64,000 nucleotides of DNA from Niebla homalea. Its lineage: Eukaryota > Ascomycota > Lecanoromycetes > Lecanorales > Ramalinaceae. The translations under genes were made by a program, and so were the position numbers. Positions 24,381-38,914 of this stretch are shown here, piece after piece (position 1 is the first letter of the stretch; every line of letters begins with the position of its first letter). The stretch covers positions 1,612,001 through 1,676,000 of the forward strand of contig JAHGAU010000002.1 in the NCBI GenBank assembly GCA_019925105.1, read 5' to 3'. Below the pieces are notes generated by a model that saw only the letters and a list, made by a program, of their open reading frames with translations, searched no databases and was not told the origin of the DNA.

Positions 24381-24769
24381 TATTACGTATAACTATAGGT
24401 CCTATATTTTTTATATTATTTCCGATAACGGACTTATCCTTTTATAATATATTTATATTTTAAACGTAACTTAAATTAATAATTATATAACCTTTTTTAT
24501 TAAGGGCGTTAAGCTAATAATAAAGTATTTATAAAGGTTTCTATTTAACGTTTTACGCCCTTTATAACCGTATTATTATTAACTTTAAATATTATCCTTT
24601 TTTCCGTATTTTTAAAGGGGCTATTATTTTACGCTTAAAATAATTATTAAGCGGATAATTATTAGTGTTTATTTTATAATACTTAATATAAGTGCTTTAT
24701 TAATTAAAATATACTTAAATTATAAAATGATTATTTTACGTTATATTATATTTTTTAATTTATTAACGT

Positions 24770-27700
24770 TTTTAAAACTTTTTATATAACCTTAAATATT
24801 AATATTATATATATTATATAATAGATTTTATTTCTTCTTTTTTACGATCGAGTTAAATAATACTTTTTATAATTTAGAATTTATTTATTAATTACCCTTA
24901 ATTCTTAAACTTATTATTTAAGTATTTTAAATAAGTCCCGCTTTTATATATTGCTCCTTTTTTATCTATTTTTACCGGATTTTAATACCCGTTCTTTTTT
25001 ATTTTTTATAAAACCCTTTTTTTAAGGGCATTAAAAAGCCGATTAATATTATATTATAATACTTATAGAAGATTTTATATTAACGGACCTCGTTTAAGGT
25101 ATTACCGGGTCGTTTAAACTATTATCTTAATACGTTAACTTCCCGTATACTTTAATTAAATTATTGATTTAGTATATTATATTTTATTATTTAAAGCTAT
25201 TAAAGGGAATATAATAAAAGTATAAATAATATATATAAAAAAAATTATATATAAAAAATTAAAATAAAATATAGCTCCTTAAGCTTAAAAGCCTTTTAAT
25301 TAAATAAATCTATAATATATAAAATATTATTTAATAACGTCCGTAATTATATTATTCTTTATGTATTTATACGCGTTAACCTTTTATCCTATTATTTATA
25401 TATTATCTTAATATTAAATTCTTTTCTCCGGTATTTAGCGATTACATTATATAATAATATTTAATTTTAAATCAACTTTATTATTATAAAATATTCTTAG
25501 GTTTTACGATTATTTTTTCGGGTATTAACGTTTATTCGGTTTAATCCTTATTTATATTAAACTTTTATTAATTAATAATAATAAGTAAGTTTAATTCTAT
25601 CTTAATATGAAGTTCAGGCTAATATTTAAGTTAAATTTATATTTTTTATAATCTTATTATTTATCTTTTTTCTTTTTTTCTTTATTTTTTTATTTCTTTA
25701 TTATTTATACCTTTAAATATTTATAATTTATATTTACGGTATTATATTAATAAAATAAACGATAAAGGAATTATATAATAATTATTTTATTAACGTTAAG
25801 AAAATATCGTAAACCTTTATAGGTTATATTACTTTAAGATTTATAATTTTTTAAAGTTTAAATTTATAAATAAATCTTCGTAATAATATTATTTATTAAT
25901 AATAATATTAAATTATTAATTAAGATTATACTTTATATTTCTTTTATTAAATTTAATTTTCTTTTTCTATAATCTTTTTAATTATTTCTATATATTTAAA
26001 ACGTATTACTTATTATTATAATAATTAATTATATATGGAGATTATTAAATTAAACGAAGGTTAATCTTAAGGGTAATCTTTATATTACCGACGTAAATTA
26101 AAACGTTATAAGCGTTAATTACGTTAAGTTCTTTAAACCGTTACGTAATAATATAAAAAACTTAAGGATAATCTTTAAATTAATTATTAAATTTAATAAG
26201 GAATTATAAATAAAATATTAAGTAATATTCTTATGAATTCTAATTAAAGTTTAAGACAATAATATTATTACCGGACTTATATAGTTTATTAAATTAAATC
26301 GGCGTTTATTAAAGGTAGGCTTTTTTACCTTTTAAAAACGCTTTCCTCTTTTTTTTTTATTATTTATTATAAACCGTAAACGTTAATATTTATATTAATA
26401 CCCGGCCTTTTATTATTTTTTTTACCGTTACGTTTTAACTTTATATTTATAATTAGAAATATATTTCTTTATATTATTAAGCTTTATAAAATTAACCTTA
26501 ATATTAAATAAACGTAATATAGGATATTTAAATTTTTTTTAAGTTATAAGGATAATTATTATTTTAATATATTTTCAGAAAATAACTTAAGTTTAAAATC
26601 GTTTATAAAAGTATTTATATTATATTACCTGGCCGATAATAAAGGAGAAAAACTTATAATAATTAACGACGATTAAACCCCGTATTAATTATTAACGATA
26701 TATATTTATATAATTATTTATATATTTAATTTTATAAGTATTATTAATACGCTTCCATCTTTTATATCTTAAGTAAATTATCCTTTATTAAATTTTCAAT
26801 TAACTTAAGTATTTTATTAATAATTAATTAATAATTAATACTTAATTATTTAATATTATTACCGAAAAGATATTTAATATTATTATTAAAAAATTATTTT
26901 TAAATAATCCGCTTAATACTTTAACCTAATTTAAAGAGTTTAGTATTAATTAAAAGTAACTTTAAGTCGTTTTTTACGGGAATTTAGCTTAAAACCGCCG
27001 GTCATTATATAAAATAAATAATAATAAAAATTCTATTTACTATTAATTAAAATATATACGCTTTAACTTCCTTATAATAGTTTTTTTCGTTATTTAATTT
27101 TTTAATTACCTCCTTATATTCTTAATCCGATCTATATATTATCCGATTTATCCGAAGATAAGAATCTTAAAGTTATTAATACTATCGCGTTAAATTTAAA
27201 TTTTAATATTAATTACTTTATTAAGCTTTAAGTATAAATTAATATATAAATGCCTATTTTATATAGAAGTATTTATAATAATTAATATTTTTCTTTTCCG
27301 TTTATAACGTAATATTAATAATAAAATCTTTTAAATTAAAGTAAATAATTAAATTTAATATATAGAGGCATTATTATTTTATATTTAAGCTCAATCCATA
27401 ATAGCCTATAAATAAAATAATATTTTATTTCCTTGGTCTTATATTAACTTTAAATTAATATTAATTATATATTATTTATTAATTTTATAAACGTATTAAA
27501 GGAAATATTAATAAGAATATAAATAGAATAAACGGAAACATTTTTATTAATATTATAGGTCTTAAAAAAGTAAATTATATTTAAATTAAATTTAAACTTA
27601 TATTAATTTAAGTTTTACTTAAACTATTAAAAGCCTTATTATTATTTATATTTAAAAAATAACTATATTAAACGTAATAATATATTAAAGATTATTCCGA

Positions 27701-29860
27701 CTAGGATAAAAACGTAATTAACGGATAAGGTATTTATCGTAAATTTAATCTATTTCTTTAATATTTATACGATCCCGATTTAAAGATATTTAATATTAAT
27801 ACTTAAGGTAAAATAAGGCTGATTTTTATCCTTAAGAACTTACTTAATATATAAATTATAACGTAATATAAATTCTATAATAAAACCGCGGGTTTAAATA
27901 TACGCTTTATTATTATATACGGTAATTATAAATTTAAGTATTTATTAATAAAAAATATAAAGGTTTTTTTACGCTATAATTATTTAAATAATTTAATTAA
28001 ATCGTAGTTTTTTTACTTAAGATTAATTAATTTATATAAGTAAAATATTATTATTAAGGAAAGTTAAAAAAGAATAATAATCTTAATAATTAAAAAGAAT
28101 TATATTAATAAGGTTTTTAAGCTTATAACGATAAGATTTATTTATTACTTATTAAAGTATTAAGCGAAATATTATTAAAGACCGTAATATTTCTCCGACT
28201 TTATTTTTATATTAATATAGATTATTATTAATAAATTTTATTAATTAAAGTCTTTAAATACGTTACTTTTTAATTATATTTATAACCTATAAATTTAATA
28301 CGTCGAAGTTATCTTATACTCGGTCTTTTTATCCGGTACGCCGTTAAATATAAAACTTATAAATTTCTTAAGACTTTTAAGTTACCTTTTAAATCTATTT
28401 TATAGAATTCTTTCTCCTATAATAACGTATTATATTAAACTTAAGGATTTTATTATTAAAGATAAATAGTTTTAAGTTATTTAAATATATATTAAGAAAT
28501 ATAATATCGGAACCCCCAACTTAAAGGACCTTTAAATAATCGTAAAATAAACTATAAACTTTTTATTATATTAGTATATCCAATATATAAAATAAGGTAA
28601 AAAATTTAGAAAAATTCTATTATATTTATTATCCTATAAGTATTTAGAAGTTAACGTTTTTTTCTTAATTTCTTTAAGAGGTAATTTAAATTAAAAGGAA
28701 AATAATTTTAAAAGAATAATATTATAAAAGGAAAAAAAGTAAATACCCTCCGCCGCTTAATTCTTTAAAACGGTAATAAAATAAGTTTTATTAATAATAA
28801 CGCCCTTTTTTACTTATATTATATTAATTCGGAAATATAATTAATAGTATTAATAATAAAAAGTTCCTTACCGCCAGCTTTATAAAAAAGTATTAAGATA
28901 AAAAGGGTTATATAAAACTGGAATATCCTTTAATACCGCTTATTTTTAAGACTTTATTTATTTTAAAATTTAAAGCCTTTAATTAAATATTAAAAAAAGT
29001 ACTTACGGTAAAGAAGGTCTTAATCTTCTCTTAATACGTCGCCGTTACTTCTTTAATTTAATAAGTAAATAATTCCGGTATTTTTCCTTTTTCTTAAATA
29101 CTTATTTTTTAAATATTACGTAACGTTTATATTCCTTACTTTAATTAATTAATTTATTTATAATACGTTTAATATAAGTTTTTATATAAGCGGATATTAT
29201 AGCTTTATACGTAAAGTTTAAACGTAAATCGGTAACGTTAATTAATTATAAATTTTTAAGGAAAGGAATTAATATTTAATATAATTATAAAAATAAACAC
29301 GCCGTACTAATTAAAAGCATTAATTGGTACTATAAGTATAATATCGGACGATTTATAATTAATAATAATTAATTACGTTATTATTATAAAATTATATAAT
29401 AAACTTATAATTATAAGTTAAGTATTCTTAAGAATAAAGCGCCGGGGTTAAAAAAAAACTATTTAAGTTTATTATATCGGATATACAAGAAATAATAAAG
29501 TATAAACGGAGATAATAATTCTTAATAAAAGTAATTTTTAAAAAACATTAATAAGTAAAATAATAAGGAAGTTAAATAACTTAAATTTATTTTAATATTT
29601 TAACTTAAACTATTTTCCTTAATACCGATAATACGTATTTAATAGTCCGTTAATTCTATTTCTTTAAATAACCGTCTTAAGTTTTAAACTTATATTTAAT
29701 TTATTATTTTATTACTATATAAGGTTATATTTCTTCCGGGGATAATATTAATATAATTATATATATTTATACTTTATTAATTTCCTTAACGTATAATATT
29801 CTTTTTATATATTTATTACCCGTTAAGTATATTTATTATTATTAATAAGTAAATACGTTA
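24770..29860. repeat. Copy B of the unclassified repeat longer than 5 kb
   Basis: Direct copy of the unit at 19.15-24.38 kb in the same orientation, starting about 0.4 kb after it. It lacks a short tandem expansion present in copy A near 21,260-21,370 (units like AAGGAATTATTTAATAAT). It appears somewhat more AT-rich than A. Nothing marks clear LTRs or inverted repeats around either copy. Confidence 0.65.
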
Positions 29861-29899
29861 TAAAAGCGTAATTATAAATCTTATTATTATCCGTTAAAT

Positions 29900-32800
29900 T
29901 TAACTCCGGACTTAATTAAAATATAAAAGGTATTTATTTTATTTATTTTTACTTTTTATTTAATATCGTAACTTACTTAATAGTTTTTTATTATTAACGG
30001 TAATAATAAAGATAACGGCGGCTTAACCTCCTTTTCCTTTATTATTTTATTAATACCCTATAATATTACTTTAATATATTTTTATTTCCGCGGACGGAAG
30101 TCTTTTTAATCGGACTTATTATTTCTATTTATATTTAATATAATATATATTAAATATAGTCTTTATTCGTATTAATATTAAATATTAATATAAAGTAAAA
30201 AATAATAAGATATAAATATTAAGCTTTACGTAAATTATTATATATAACGGTATTATATATTAAAAGTATTAAGATAATTTATTTAATTATTTTTTACTTT
30301 TTAAAAGGCTTCTTTTTTTACCGGCGTTATAATCTATATTTACGTAGAAATTAAATTTAAGAATTAAGGAAATTATTACTTTAAATATTAAAAAGTCTAT
30401 ATAATAAAGCTATATAGGAAATAAACGTTATATACGGTATTATTTAAAGGGATAATATTAATAAGTAGAAAAGATAAGTTAATATTAATATATTTCGTAA
30501 GTATTTTCATAAACTTATAATCGTTTTTATAAAATTTTTTTTTAATAACTTTAATTTTATAATTAAACGTTTAAAACTTTAAATTTTAATTAAGTATTTT
30601 ACCGTAAATAATCTGCTTAAGTCTTAAATATTAAATTTATTAATTACGGACTATATTAATTAATATTAAAATATTTTAATTATTAATTTTATAATACGGA
30701 ATTTATCCGATTATTAAGTAGTTTTAATAATTTAACTTAAGTTAATTTAAGAATTTAACTTATTTATTAAGAAACGTATTTATATTATATTATTATTATT
30801 ATTAATTATTATTATATATCGTCGCTTATTAAACTTAAACGCGTTTTCGTTAAAAATATATATTATAAATTATTATATTTATAGATATAATCGTTAATTC
30901 TTTAATTACTTTAATTTAACCTATTACTAAAAAATATATAAAAATTTATTAAGGATCCTATATTTTAAAGTCGTAATTAAAGTATTAAATAATAATAATA
31001 ACGATAATATAATTAATACTAATAATAAGATAATACCGTATTATTATAAATGCCCTTAAAATATAGATTTCAGTATAACGCCCTTAATATTAAATAATAT
31101 TAACGAGAATATATCGTTAATACCCTTAATTTTTTTATTTATAATAAATCTTGATTAATAAGGCTTTTAAATTAAGTTCCGTTATAAAAGTTTACTTATT
31201 AAAATAAAGAATTAAAAGGTATTTATAAAGTAATAAGTTAAAAGGAAGGTTTATAAAAGGCGGAAAATTAAAAGTAAAAGATAAAGAATCGTATACGTAA
31301 TATAATAGGTACGGAGAATAAAAAGCTTTCTTTTTGCGGTTTTACCTTGGTATTATCCTCGTTAAAAACGTAAATATTTTATAAAGTAACTTAAAGAAGT
31401 ACGGGAACGATAATAAAAACGATTAATTTAAATAATATAGAATAAAAAAACGGTTATATAGTATTTCTTAATATTTAAAATTAAAAGTAAAATCTATATA
31501 CCCTTTAAATCTTAAAAGGATTATATATATAATAAATAATTTATAATAAATAAATTAAGTTAAACTTAAATTAATACCTTTATAAGGAATCCTTTCTTAA
31601 ATAACCGTAAATAAAATTATTTTTCCTTTAAGAACGTTATTAAATAAAAATATTCGATTTCTTAAATTCTATATAATATATAAAACGATTATTAAAGAAG
31701 TTATAGGATAATAATCCGTAAGTATCTTAATAATATTTAAAATATTAAAGCGATAATTTATTATCGTAATATCGTTACGGTATTTTAGTTTTTATTAAGC
31801 TATAAGGTTTTTAAAAATACTTTTTCTTATACTTTTATCTATATAAATAATTAATTTAATAAAAGAATATATAATAAGATATATATAGTTAATTAATAAT
31901 AAATTAAGCAATATAAAATCCTAAAGGGAGGAACTATAGTTCTTATAATCCTTATATTTAATAAAATTTTTATAATTTACCTTTATAAGGATTTATTATT
32001 ATAATTAATTTATATTATAATCGGTAATCTTAATTATATAACCCGTAAAAGTTAACTTTATTTTATAATAATATTATTAAGCTTAATATTAATCGTTAAA
32101 ATTAATAAAGCGACGGGCTTTATAAAAAGTATATAATCTAAAATCTATTATAATACTTTAAACTTAATGTTTAAACGTAAATTTTTTTCTTTTAAATTTT
32201 AAATATAATATTATTAATAACGGATAATAAGTTTTATAACGGTTAATAAATAAAGGACTTTTAATAAGATATGTTAACCGTAAAATTTAATAATATTTTC
32301 CAATTTTTATAAATATAATCGCGGATTACTTTAAATAAGTCTTAATAATAAAAATTAAAAGCGGCTAATATTATCCTATATACCGGGTTTTATTAAATAA
32401 GAAGGAGAATATAATTACGTAATAGTTACTATGTATACCGGAATATATAAAAGGCAAGATACGTTAATAATAACGGGCCTTTAAAAAGGACGATCCTATA
32501 AAAATCCCGATCGTAAGAAACTTCGCCTGGAAGTTAATACTTATTAATATATATACCGTAATAATGCTGGATTTACTTTATTAATTATTAAAAGGTTTTA
32601 TAAAAAATTTTATAGGTTAAATTTAAGTAATTCTTATTAATATAATATTTACTATTTAAAAGAAAAAAGGGTAAAGGAAGTAGTTAACTTAAATACCGGC
32701 GTTAATGCAATTAAACGAGCGATTTAAATAAATCTTATTATTTATAAGTTTAAAGAAATTTAAATTATTTAACGTAATATTTTAATAAATAAATAATAAG

Positions 32801-35800
32801 GAAAAGGCAATAATATAATAATTAATCGCGGTTATTACTTTATTATTATATAATAAGTAATCCGTAATACTTTAATACGTATAAGCGATCCTTAACTTTT
32901 ATATATTAATATCGTATAAATTTTATAATAAAACTATATTAAACTTTATAAGTTAAGCAATATACTATATAAATAAGTTTAAATAAGTATTTTAAAAGTT
33001 TCGGCCTAAAATTATTAAGGATAATAAAATAAATATAAAGGAAAATTAACGTTATTTTAATATATTAAAGTTATATATAATTATATATTATATAAATTAA
33101 ATCCGACTTTACGGTATCGTTATTAATTTTAATATAACTTATTTTAAAGTTACTTATAAGTTTTTATTAAAAGAATACTTCTTAAGAATTAATAAGAATT
33201 AAGGCTATAAAGTTTAGATATTAAAGTATAACGTTTATCGTATATAGATATAAGTAATAAACAATTTATTAATATTCCGGAAAAGCCGTAAACGTATAAT
33301 TATAAAGAAAGATTTAAATATCTTCATAACTTAATTATTATAATTATTATTTAAGTTTTTATTTATTAAAATAAGCTTAAATAAAATTTTTTTACTTAAA
33401 TTAAAATTAAATCTTAAAACGTAACGCCCGGCTATTTAAATTATGGAATATAAGCGGCTTTTAATAACCGACTTTATTAATACTCTTATAATCTTTATTT
33501 AAGAAAATCGGGAACGTAATAATAGAACCTTTAGTTATAATATAGACGTTAAATAACGTAAATAAGACTCCTCTTAAGCCTGAGAGTATTACGTAAGCTT
33601 CTATATTAATATAACTTATTAAATATTAAACGGAATAAATAATAATAGGAATAAGCGGATAATTAAGTAAATCATTTAATATACTTTTTATTAATACGGG
33701 GATCTTAATAGTCGCCGCGATTTCATTTAAATATATAAAAACCTTATTAAGGAATATAAGGCGGTTAATTCAGATAAAAAAACCGACGTTATTATAAGGA
33801 AGTTAAAGTTAATTATAATAATATCCGATATTAACCGATATAATAAGAAAAATAAACCGTTATAATATATTAAGGTATTTATTAAAACTTTATAATAATG
33901 GAAGTAAAGGAAAGTGGATTCTATTTATAAGATATTTAAAGTGGAACCGGTCCCTTTAAATAAGGTAAGAAATCCTCGTAATCTTAATCTATATCGTTTC
34001 TTTAATATACGGTATATTATTTATTACGCTTATTTAATACCGGAAGGAAAAGGTAAATCGGGATAATTAATTAATAACTTTATTAATTAAGATTAATATA
34101 ATATAATTTATAACGAGGACTTTTTATACGAAGGTATCTATAAAGTAAATATATTTATGAATAATAAATAATAACGCCGTATATAAATATCTTATATAAT
34201 TTAATAATAAAGGATTATTCTTATATAATAAAGTTAATACTTTATTTAAGTTAAAGTCTTAATATTTAACTTATTAATATTTAAGTTAAAGTCTTAATAT
34301 TTAACTTATTAATACTTAATTTAATACGCGCTAAATATATTAAAAATACGTTTATTTATCCTTTTCCTTTAAATTCTTAATTTTTTACCTTTCTTTATTA
34401 TCGTTATTATATAGTACTTATATATTATTTTACGTAATTTATTATTTATATACTTTTATTAAGTATCTCCGTTTTTTACTATATATATAATATACTTTCT
34501 TTATTAATAATAAGAATAAAAGATATTCCCGGCGATTAAAAGAGGAAGTATAACGTTTTAATAAGCTACGTTTATATAAATAAACGAATATTTTACTTAT
34601 TATTTATAGGATAAAAATAATAAATACGGTTAAAAAGCTTAAAAACGTTTATTATTACTTATTATTAAATTGAAAAATATAAATAATAAAAATAATAAAC
34701 TTATTATTCGTACCGGTTAAAGTAAAAGAGTTAAAACTATATAAAGTAAATTATTAAGATATAACGTATTATTTATTTCGCTTTTAATTAATCGCTTAAT
34801 AAAATAAATTCAATATTAAATAATTTAAATTAAATATAACGTACGTAACTTTCTTCAAACTTATTTAATCGGTTAACGTTACGTAGCCGTTCCTATAAGA
34901 ATAAGTATCGTTATAATTATTACTCTGGTTATTACTTATTTAATTATAATTAAACCCCGTCCTTATTATAATATTCCTTACGTTACGGAAAATCCTTATT
35001 TCCGTCTGAGTCTTCCCTTTTATTATATTTCCGCCTTAATTCCTTGTTCGATTTTATTTCGCGCGGGTTGGCAACTATAAGATTATTAATATAATCTTTA
35101 ATTAAAAAGATAATAACGCTTTATTCCTTTAATTAAATATTATTAATCGTATACCCGTTTTATACCCGTCGGAATATTATAAGATAATTTTTAAATAAAT
35201 AATTACGCTACTTTTAACTCGGGTTATTATAGGGGAAAAGGCGGGGGTTAAAGGACTATAAGTTGATTAAAAAATTAAAATTAGCTTAAATAATATAATT
35301 AATAATATATAAGAAAAAGTTAGAAGTTACTTAATTAAAAGGAATAATACTATGTTTAACCGCGAATATAAATTACCTTATCCGATTAAAGCGTATAAAG
35401 TATAATACTTCTATACGTATTTAATATATAAATATTATTAACAATAACCTTAATTAAAGGATTTAATCGTAGTTTTCCGTATTTAAATTATAAAAAAGAT
35501 TCGGTTAATTATATAGAATTATTATATATTTAATTAAGGAAGTTAATTAATATCGGATATTATAAAGAATCTTTTAGATAATAAGCGGTAAATAAAATTA
35601 AACTTAATAAAATACCCCTTACCTATTTAACTTTATATATAATTAATGAAAAAGGGTTAAAGTAACCGGAAAGTGGTCGTTATCGGTTTATTAATAATAT
35701 AATCGTTAAAGCTTTCATTATTACTCTTTTCTTTAATAAGAGAAAAAGCTTCGGCTTAAAGGCTTTAACGTCGGATTTATTCTATTTTATCTGGCCTTAA

Positions 35801-37320
35801 ACGTTATAGTTAATCTATAGTATAATTCATTAATCGTTAAAGGATTATAAAAACGGGATAAGAAAGATAATACCTTTTTAAGGATTACTTATTATTAATA
35901 TTATTAAATTATATATTAAATCTGGGATTAAGGTTAATAAAGATTATATAGAGGCTTATAACGATATTAAGGAACGGTAAAAGTCCCTTAATATACGGGT
36001 AAAGGAAAGGGTTTAACGAAAATTATCCTAGAAGATACCGTAATAAATAAATAGTAATTCTATATATAAAATATACGATTTTAAGGTTATATACGATTTA
36101 TCGGATAAAAAGGATACTATAGAAATTAATATAGGTAAAACTATATTAAACCGGTTTACGGAAATAAGTCTTTAATTACTTAATTATAAAACGGTTTTAA
36201 CGCGGTTAATATATAAATAATAATAAAAATTATAATAAAGAAAATAAAAAAAGAAAAAAAGATTATTCGGCGGAAAGGTTAAATAAGGACCTATTATCTT
36301 AACCTTTTAATTAAGAAAAGGTCGGGTAACATTAATAGTAAGTAAATTAAACGGAAAAAAAAATAATTAAGCTAAATAAAAAAAAGGAAAACCAAGAAAT
36401 ATACCTTATTTTTATTAATAAAGATTTATACTTAATATATAATAACGAATAAAAATTAAAAGAAAAAAGCCTTTAATACGTACGCTAAAAGTATTATTTT
36501 CATCGCTAACGATTACGGTAAGGGTTAATAATTTTATTTTTACTTTATAATTAATCGATCCGTTAATTTAATATATAAAAATCGTAAAATAATAAAGTTA
36601 TAGCTATATTAAATAATAAGTATTAAATAACGGACGGCTTTAAGATCTATATTAATTTTAAAAATCGGAGGCATTTACTTTAAGCTATTATTAAGAATTA
36701 TATAGCCTTTAAGAAATAATTTAATATTAAAAAAAATAAAATAATATAATATAAAGTATAAAACGGTATATAAAACGTTTTAAGTTCTTTATAATTTAAT
36801 AATACGTTAAGTTATATGATATTTATAAATAAAATAAAAGGAAAAATTATTAAAGTATAACGTACAATTATAAATAATTTTATAAAACCGGATTTATAAC
36901 GACGTATTATTATACTTTTAAAATCTTATATAAAAAATAAGTATTAAGTTTTAATATTATAAGTTTAAGCTTTAAGCTTAAATTATATAAACTTTAAAGA
37001 ATTACCCGTTTAAGTAAAGATAAGGAAGTAGAAATATTATATATATTAATATAACGTATTAATATAGTATCTTTAAAAAGGTAAATAAATAAGAATTATT
37101 AACTTATTAACTTATAATAAAGATATCTTAAATATTATTAACTTAAATATAACTTATAACGGGAAGTATTCCTTTAAATATAATAAGAGTATATATATAA
37201 GATTACTTAAATTATTATAATTTAATAAGAATATTAATAAAAGTATAAAATATAATTTATATTAAACGTTTCTATATATATTAAATAATATACGCGTTAT
37301 AATTATTCTAGGAATATTAC
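29900..37320. other. AT-rich RIP-mutated DNA with traces of coding frames, not identified
   Basis: No bounded element was found. On the plus strand about 35,620-36,030 reads with few stops and includes KRKSFGLKALTSDLFYFIWP. This is a likely relic of a protein-coding transposon, with only a faint likeness to DUF6532-type proteins. Another such stretch lies at about 33,900-34,150. A 39-bp unit is repeated twice in tandem near 34,240-34,320. Confidence 0.4.
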
Positions 37321-37491
37321 TTATAAATTTTAAGTATTCTTAAGAATGCTTATAAGTTTCCGTTACGTTTATAAGTTTTCCGGATTCTCGTGAATAATAA
37401 AACGTTAAGTAAAAGCGGATATAAGATTTTCCTGCTCGTTCTACTCGCTTACGCTCGGAGCACTCGGATTTGGATTCACAAATTTGCAGAT

Positions 37492-38540
37492 ATAAACGTT
37501 AATTTAAAGAAATCGGCCGACGTTTATTTAATCGTATATATTTTATAATTAAAACTTTTAAGTTTAAACTATAAATATAGCCGTTCCGTTTAAAGAAATT
37601 AAAAAAAGAAAAAAATAAATATTGATGTTACTTTACTTTTTTAATAAAAAAAAGATTATTAATAAACTTTTAATTTTATTATAAAAACGGTATTATTAAT
37701 ATTCAATATTTAAAATATTAAAATTTATACAATTTAACCACACTTAATTTCTCTTTAATAATAAAATAAAATTAATTAGTTTTTAACTTTAAATTTTTAT
37801 TTAATTTTAAATTTTTACCGGAAAAAAGCTTTCCGTTAATATTAATTATAAGAAAATTAATAAAAGTATATATAAAATTCTGAAAAAAAATTATAAAATA
37901 TAATAACGTAATAACCTTTATAAGTATAAATATTAAAAAATTAAATATTTAAATTCATTATTTTTATTTTTATATTTAAAGTACTTTTTGTTATTAATTT
38001 AAGCCCTTATTAAATAAACAAGGGATAAAACCCCGTTTTATCCAGATCTTTATTATAGATATATCTTTTTAATAAGAAGTTAATAATCGCCTTTATTAAT
38101 ACCCGTATAAGGACTTAAATTAAGGATTATTCCGCTGTGTTTAAAAGGTTATAAAGCGTTTTAATCTTTTTATTATTATACTTAAGGATTATACCGAACG
38201 GCTTAAAGCCTAACCTTATCCCTCCCAGTTACGTATTATACTCCGGTAACGTGATTTTAAGCAATTTAAGCAGGGTACTTATAAATTAGTTATATTAAAC
38301 GAAATAATTATTATTATTAAGAATTTATATAAAATACAGTATAATAAACGTATTAATAAAAATATTATATATATTATTAAAAAGGGAGGCTTATAACGTA
38401 TTTCTTATATATATATAATATATTTACCGTTACGATTTCTTTTTATTTTTTAAAAGGGTAAATTAAATTAAAAATATAATATTTTATTATAAAATAATAA
38501 TATTATATTTATTAATGATATTTTTAATTATTTTAATAGG
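37492..38540. other. AT-rich RIP-mutated DNA left of the Gypsy element
   Basis: No frame or repeat is identified. A slightly less AT-rich segment at about 38,000-38,290 may be part of the element into which the Gypsy copy inserted. Confidence 0.4.
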
Positions 38541-38545
38541 AATAC

Positions 38546-38914
38546 TATTAGACAGGTCCGCCGGCTCACAGCTGGCGGGGCTAGTCAAAAGGGGTTTGTA
38601 GAAGACGTAAAATATAACTGTAGATTTAATACTTAAATTCAAAAGGTAAATTAATTCTTAAGGAAGTATAAACTGGCTGGACGTAAGCTTATCTTAAATA
38701 ACCGGTATTAAGGATAGCTTAGACCACGGTGGTAATAATTTTAACCCCGGTTATAGTTACGTATACCCGTATATAAAAGGTTTAAACTCCTGAAGCCTTT
38801 AGTTCCAAAAGTTACCGCTTAAATAGTTATACTACTTAATTATAGCCCTTAAATAAGTTAATGCTTAATATACTTAATATACGTTAAGCGCTTATTAAGC
38901 GTTAAGTATTAATA
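38546..38914 (-). repeat. 3' LTR (coding sense) of the Gypsy element
   Basis: The outer 90 or so bases (38546-38635) are nearly free of RIP changes compared with the solo LTR copy, whereas the inner end is fully converted (GCGCTAACA has become GTATTAATA). Confidence 0.92.

Larger units (their letters stand above)
18585..37491. mobile_element. Candidate hAT-like element or nest, 18.9 kb, bounded by a short inverted repeat
   Basis: The left end ATCAGCAAATCTGCGA (18585-18600) matches the reverse complement of the right end (37476-37491), ATCTGCAAATTTGTGA. Three of the four mismatches in 16 are C/T or A/T. Both ends carry CTCGGA motifs just inside, and both have repeated CTTATAAG motifs in the next 100-150 bp, as in the subterminal repeats of hAT transposons. 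No matching 8-bp target duplication was found, and no transposase motif was recognised. The span is far too long for a simple hAT element, so nested insertions or two unrelated ends are real alternatives. Confidence 0.3.
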
